Assembly (NCBI GenBank): GCA_039920745.1
Contig: JBDSDD010000092.1
Coordinates: 48,867 to 112,866, forward strand
Direction of reading: 5' to 3'
Source: Scleromatobacter sp039920745
GTDB taxonomy: Bacteria > Pseudomonadota > Gammaproteobacteria > Burkholderiales > Burkholderiaceae_C
Length of the DNA: 64,000 nucleotides
Part shown: in pieces, positions 60,999 through 64,000 of the stretch
Layout of the letters: each line of letters begins with the position of its first letter
Position numbering within the stretch: position 1 is the stretch's first letter
The notes under the pieces: generated by a model
What the model saw: the letters and a program-made list of their open reading frames with translations, nothing else
What the model was told of the DNA's origin: nothing
Database searches by the model: none
Translations under genes and position numbers: made by a program

Positions 60999-61538
60999 TC
61001 AGGCCGCCGGCATCAAGGCAGCGCCGGAGCGCCGCATCTCCGTGGCCAGCATCTGCGTGTTGGCCGATGCGCGTGCGGCCGGGAACACGAGGCCTTGCTC
61101 GAGCGCCAGGTGCTCGATCAGCAGCGCCGCGTACACGTCGGCGGCGTGGCGCAGCATGTCGATGTCGTAGCCGCCAAAGCCTTCGGCCACAGGTTGCAGC
61201 TGCACCAGCACTTCGCGCCAGTTCTCTTCGAGCCAGCCCTGGTCCTGGCGCAGGCGGTCGACGCTGGTCTCGATGGACGCGTCGCCGCGGCCGGTGATCA
61301 GCGGGCACACCTGGCGGTCGACGTCGATGTGGTGCTGGCGCGCGGTGTGCGAGAAAAAGTCGATCACGGAGCGGGCGTGGTCACGCGCCCAGGTGTCCCA
61401 GCCACGGTCTTCCATGTGGTTGACGAGGCTTTGCAGTTCGCCGAGCCAGTAGCGCATCTGGTCGTGGGTGGCGTCGAGTCGGTCGAGCACCGGCAAGGCG
61501 CTGGCGATCGGGGTGTCGTTGGAGCGGGATTCGTTCAC
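60999..61538 (-). CDS. Hemerythrin-like HHE-domain protein
   Basis: 179 residues from GTG 61538, preceded by GAGGAG at good spacing; the frame is open to 61586. A four-helix HHE cation-binding domain is suggested by THDQMRYWLGELQ, FFSHTARQHHIDVDRQVCP and LIEHLALEQGLVFP, with His and Glu residues placed for a di-iron centre. Such proteins bind oxygen or iron, or act in nitrosative stress. Here it is next to the agmatinase and convergent with the Lrp gene; no functional link is evident. Confidence 0.75.
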   Translation of the reverse strand: MNESRSNDTPIASALPVLDRLDATHDQMRYWLGELQSLVNHMEDRGWDTWARDHARSVIDFFSHTARQHHIDVDRQVCPLITGRGDASIETSVDRLRQDQGWLEENWREVLVQLQPVAEGFGGYDIDMLRHAADVYAALLIEHLALEQGLVFPAARASANTQMLATEMRRSGAALMPAA

Positions 61539-61674
61539 GGCATCTCCTCGAAATGGACGGCAGGTGGGTTGACTCCAGCATCGCATGCGATGCCGGCTTC
61601 CGCAACAATCTTTTCCCCGGAAAAGTTGTAACGACGGCGGCCGGTCGCGAATGGCGAAATGTGTCAGGACGACG

Positions 61675-62601
61675 TCACAGCGCCAGCGCCTTCACCCGTC
61701 CCGAGAGCCACGTCCACACCATCTGCGCGGCCGCCAGCGACGTCAGTTCCTGGTGGTCATAGACCGGCGCGACTTCCACGCAATCCATGCCGATGAAGGG
61801 CAGGGCGCTGAGTTCCTCCAGCAGCGTGAACGCCTGCGCAGTGCTGAGGCCGCCGGGCTCGGGCGTGCCGGTGCCGGGCGCGAACGCGGGGTCGAGCGCG
61901 TCGATGTCGAAGCTCAGGTAGAGCGGCGGCTTGTCGTTGGCCTCCCAGCGCGCTCGGATCTGCTCGACGAAGGGCGCCAGCTGCGCCGGGCTCGCCAGCC
62001 CGCGCAGGTCGCGCGCCGTGAAGATCAGTCCGCCCTGGTCGCGCACGTACTCGCGCGCCTCGCGGTCGCCCGCGGAGCGGATGCCGAACTGCGTCATGCA
62101 CTCACGCACGACCAGGCCTTCCTGGATCGCCTCGTAGACCCAGGTGCCGTGGCCGCTGGGCTCGCCGAAGTGGTCGCTCCAGGTGTCGCAGTGCGCGTCG
62201 AAATGCACCACGGCCAGCGGGCGGCCGTAGTGCGCACGGTAGGCGCGCAGCAGCGGCAGCGTGATCGAGTGGTCGCCGCCCAGCCAGACCATCTGGTGCG
62301 CGGCGATCAGCGGGGCGACCTGGGCGGGCATCGCCGCGCGCATGTCTTCGAGGCCGGTGTTGGGCAACGCGAGGTCGCCCGCATCGCCGAGGAACGGCGT
62401 CGGCGAGACGTCGAAGTACGGGTGGGTCGCGTCGCACAGCATGTGGCTGGCGCTGCGGATCGCGCGCGGGCCGAAGCGGGCGCCGGGACGGTTGGTGACC
62501 GAGCCATCCCAGCAGACGCCGGCGACGGCGAACGGGTGGTCGGGGGAGGCCTTGGCAGCACCGAGGAATCCGGTGTGCGACAGGTACGGGAAGGCGGTCA
62601 T
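61675..62601 (-). CDS. speB: Agmatinase-family ureohydrolase
   Basis: Binuclear manganese hydrolase of 308 residues. The metal-binding motifs are intact: LGGDHSITLPLL, VVHFDAHCDTW and LSFDIDALDPAFAPGTGTPEPGGL. In this family agmatinase, guanidinobutyrase and related enzymes are hard to separate; nearby putrescine catabolism supports agmatinase, giving putrescine and urea. It begins the minus strand from the long divergent spacer shared with aceA. It is normally cytoplasmic. Confidence 0.86.
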   Translation of the reverse strand: MTAFPYLSHTGFLGAAKASPDHPFAVAGVCWDGSVTNRPGARFGPRAIRSASHMLCDATHPYFDVSPTPFLGDAGDLALPNTGLEDMRAAMPAQVAPLIAAHQMVWLGGDHSITLPLLRAYRAHYGRPLAVVHFDAHCDTWSDHFGEPSGHGTWVYEAIQEGLVVRECMTQFGIRSAGDREAREYVRDQGGLIFTARDLRGLASPAQLAPFVEQIRARWEANDKPPLYLSFDIDALDPAFAPGTGTPEPGGLSTAQAFTLLEELSALPFIGMDCVEVAPVYDHQELTSLAAAQMVWTWLSGRVKALAL

Positions 62602-62737
62602 GAGCGACCTCTTGGGGAGCGTCAGCGCCTTGGCCGTCCTGAGGCGGGCTGAGGGCGCGAATCATAAGTCAGGGCCGGTTTCAGGGCGCTGCACAAAGGC
62701 TTTCCGAAGCGCGAAGCCAGGCTTCGAAACGCGTCAA

Positions 62738-62836
62738 TTTCGCATGGGGAAAACGGCTTTTCGTAATGTGAAATCAGAGGGTGGTGCATCGCAGCAAAGT
62801 TTTTCATTATGAAAAATATCATGCCGCATCGTGAAA
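62738..62836. promoter_or_regulatory. Cluster of TTTCGCAnnnnGAAA-like dyads in the speB-aceA spacer
   Basis: Three 15-base sites: TTTCGCATGGGGAAA (62738-62752), TTTCGTAATGTGAAA (62759-62773) and TGCCGCATCGTGAAA (62822-62836); the second and third each match the first at 11 of 15 positions. Between them is a perfect 8+8 dyad TTTTTCAT/ATGAAAAA at 62800-62816. The pattern fits repeated binding of one dimeric regulator controlling aceA and possibly speB. Confidence 0.5.
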
Positions 62837-62847
62837 CAAAGACTCTA

Positions 62848-62891
62848 AGTCATTGATATTTAATGACTACGTCTTTAGTCTTATATAAGAC
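62848..62891. promoter_or_regulatory. AT-rich inverted repeats before aceA
   Basis: AGTCATT/AATGACT (62848-62868) and the perfect 14-base palindrome GTCTTATATAAGAC (62878-62891), within a run of GTCTT/AAGAC units. The palindrome contains TATAAG, a possible -10 for aceA (and, on the other strand, for speB), but no good -35 is visible at the right distance. The rest of the 381-base spacer (62602-62982) also holds the dyad CGAAGCC-A-GGCTTCG at 62712-62726. Confidence 0.45.
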
Positions 62892-62982
62892 ATAAGTCTT
62901 CCATTTCTTGCGCAAGAGGAATACGCTTGAGTCCAACGAACACCTCTTCCCCCTCTCTTCATCGACACCCGAAGGACGCACC

Positions 62983-64000
62983 ATGACCCAACTGACCCGT
63001 GACCAGCAGATCGCCGCCCTCGAAAAGGACTGGGCCGAGAACCCGCGTTGGAAGGGCGTCACGCGCACCTATTCGGCGGCCGACGTCGTGCGCCTGCGCG
63101 GCTCGTTGCAGATCGACCACACGCTGGCCAAGCGCGGTTCGGAAAAGCTGTGGAACCTGATCAATACCGAACCCTTCGTCAACTCGCTGGGCGCGCTCAC
63201 GGGCAACCAGGCGATGCAGCAGGTCAAGGCCGGCCTCAAGGCCATCTACCTGTCGGGCTGGCAAGTCGCCGGCGACGCCAACAGCAACGGCGAGATGTAC
63301 CCCGACCAGTCGCTGTACTCGGTGGACTCGGTGCCCAAGGTCGTCAAGAAGATCAACGCCACGTTCAAGCGCGCCGACGAGATCCAGTGGTCGGAAGGCA
63401 AGAACGACATCGACTATTTCGCGCCCATCGTGGCCGACGCCGAAGCCGGTTTCGGCGGCGTGCTCAACGCGTTCGAACTGATGAAGTCGATGATCGAAGC
63501 CGGCGCGTCGGGCGTCCACTTCGAAGACCAGCTGGCCGCGGCCAAGAAGTGCGGTCACATGGGTGGCAAGGTGCTGGTGCCCACGCGTGAAGCCGTTGCG
63601 AAGCTGTCCGCAGCCCGCCTGGCCTCCGACGTGATGGGCACGCCCACCGTGCTGCTGGCACGCACCGACGCCGAAGCCGGCGACCTGGTCACCAGCGACA
63701 TCGACGACAACGACAAGCCGTTCTGCACCGGCGAGCGCACCGTCGAAGGCTTCTACCGCACCCGCAACGGCCTGGATCAAGCCATCAGCCGCGGCCTGGC
63801 CTACGCGCCCTACGCCGACATGATCTGGTGCGAGACCGGCAAGCCGGACCTGGCCTTCGCCAAGGAGTTCGCTGACGCGATCCACGCCAAGTTCCCGGGC
63901 AAGCTGCTGGCCTACAACTGCTCGCCGTCGTTCAACTGGAAGAAGAACCTCGACGACGCGACGATCGCCAAGTTCCAGCGCGAACTCGGCGCGATGGGCT
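62983..64000 (+). CDS. aceA: Isocitrate lyase (3' end beyond the window)
   Basis: Glyoxylate-cycle enzyme that splits isocitrate to succinate and glyoxylate. 339 codons are present and the frame is open at the right edge; the family is about 430 residues, so roughly a fifth is missing. Seen: start MTQLTRDQQIAALEKDW, LSGWQVAGDAN, the active-site metal region VADAEAGFGG, GVHFEDQLAAAKKCGHMGGK with the catalytic Cys of the KKCGH motif, LARTDAEAGDLVTSDID, and YNCSPSFNWKKN. GAAGGAC precedes ATG 62983. The long dyad-rich upstream spacer suggests tight regulation by acetate or fatty-acid growth, as usual for aceA. Confidence 0.96.
   Translation, partial: MTQLTRDQQIAALEKDWAENPRWKGVTRTYSAADVVRLRGSLQIDHTLAKRGSEKLWNLINTEPFVNSLGALTGNQAMQQVKAGLKAIYLSGWQVAGDANSNGEMYPDQSLYSVDSVPKVVKKINATFKRADEIQWSEGKNDIDYFAPIVADAEAGFGGVLNAFELMKSMIEAGASGVHFEDQLAAAKKCGHMGGKVLVPTREAVAKLSAARLASDVMGTPTVLLARTDAEAGDLVTSDIDDNDKPFCTGERTVEGFYRTRNGLDQAISRGLAYAPYADMIWCETGKPDLAFAKEFADAIHAKFPGKLLAYNCSPSFNWKKNLDDATIAKFQRELGAMG

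Noticed and set aside
1..64000. Insertion sequences, prophage or integrated island
   Set aside because: No transposase, integrase, phage gene, tRNA attachment site or marked GC shift apart from the short AT-rich speB-aceA spacer.

Overview
The window is chromosomal DNA from a high-GC beta-proteobacterium. Long GC-rich reading frames, the rimP-nusA-infB/rbfA-truB-typA block, a PEP-CTERM protein, a DUF3138-type porin and REP-like elements placed just after stop codons all fit Burkholderiales (a Roseateles/Leptothrix/Rubrivivax-like lineage is my inference). I saw no insertion sequence, prophage, CRISPR array, tRNA or rRNA. Both edges cut genes: an outer-membrane efflux lipoprotein at the left and isocitrate lyase at the right.

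Region 1 (1-8129, minus strand) is an RND efflux operon of MdtABC/MuxABC type: membrane-fusion protein, two different RND permeases and the start of an outer-membrane factor, each overlapping the next by 1-4 bases. Region 2 (8373-19320) is an alpha-glucan locus: a GH13 lipoprotein (minus), then on the plus strand a secreted type I pullulanase, an exported cyclomaltodextrinase-like GH13 and glucokinase. A 15-base dyad related to TGTAGTCAAAGTACA occurs between the divergent GH13 genes and twice upstream of glk, where one copy overlaps a plausible promoter. Behind glk lies a two-gene sensor: a periplasmic sugar-binding protein whose stop overlaps the start of a hybrid histidine kinase, with no ABC permease nearby.

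Region 3 (19346-29187) is housekeeping: fabI with its own terminator, then rimP-nusA-infB behind a strong sigma-70-like promoter and a leader of about 320 bases that contains an intrinsic terminator, then rbfA-truB-typA behind a second strong terminator. Two REP-like repeats follow typA. Region 4 (29328-44937) is mixed: an EamA exporter, a 3-hydroxyisobutyryl-CoA hydrolase, a PEP-CTERM protein, a CAP-domain protein, a Cache-GGDEF cyclase, DUF4230 and DUF389 proteins, a flavin reductase-nitroreductase fusion, dusA, an HDOD protein, an ion transporter, an unrecognised protein and a GH44 lipoprotein glucanase.

Region 5 (45053-62601) is a polyamine catabolic island, almost all on the minus strand: a beta-alanine/omega-amino-acid aminotransferase, puuB, puuD, puuA, a putrescine-type aminotransferase, the potFGHI transporter, a DUF3138 outer-membrane protein, puuC and a second glutamine-synthetase-like enzyme. 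A divergent Lrp/AsnC regulator sits at its upstream end, and an agmatinase-family enzyme lies beyond a hemerythrin-like protein. Together these would take up putrescine and convert it through gamma-glutamyl intermediates, or by direct transamination, to GABA, with agmatine as an internal putrescine source. Region 6 is the speB-aceA divergent spacer, AT-rich and full of dyads, followed by the truncated aceA.
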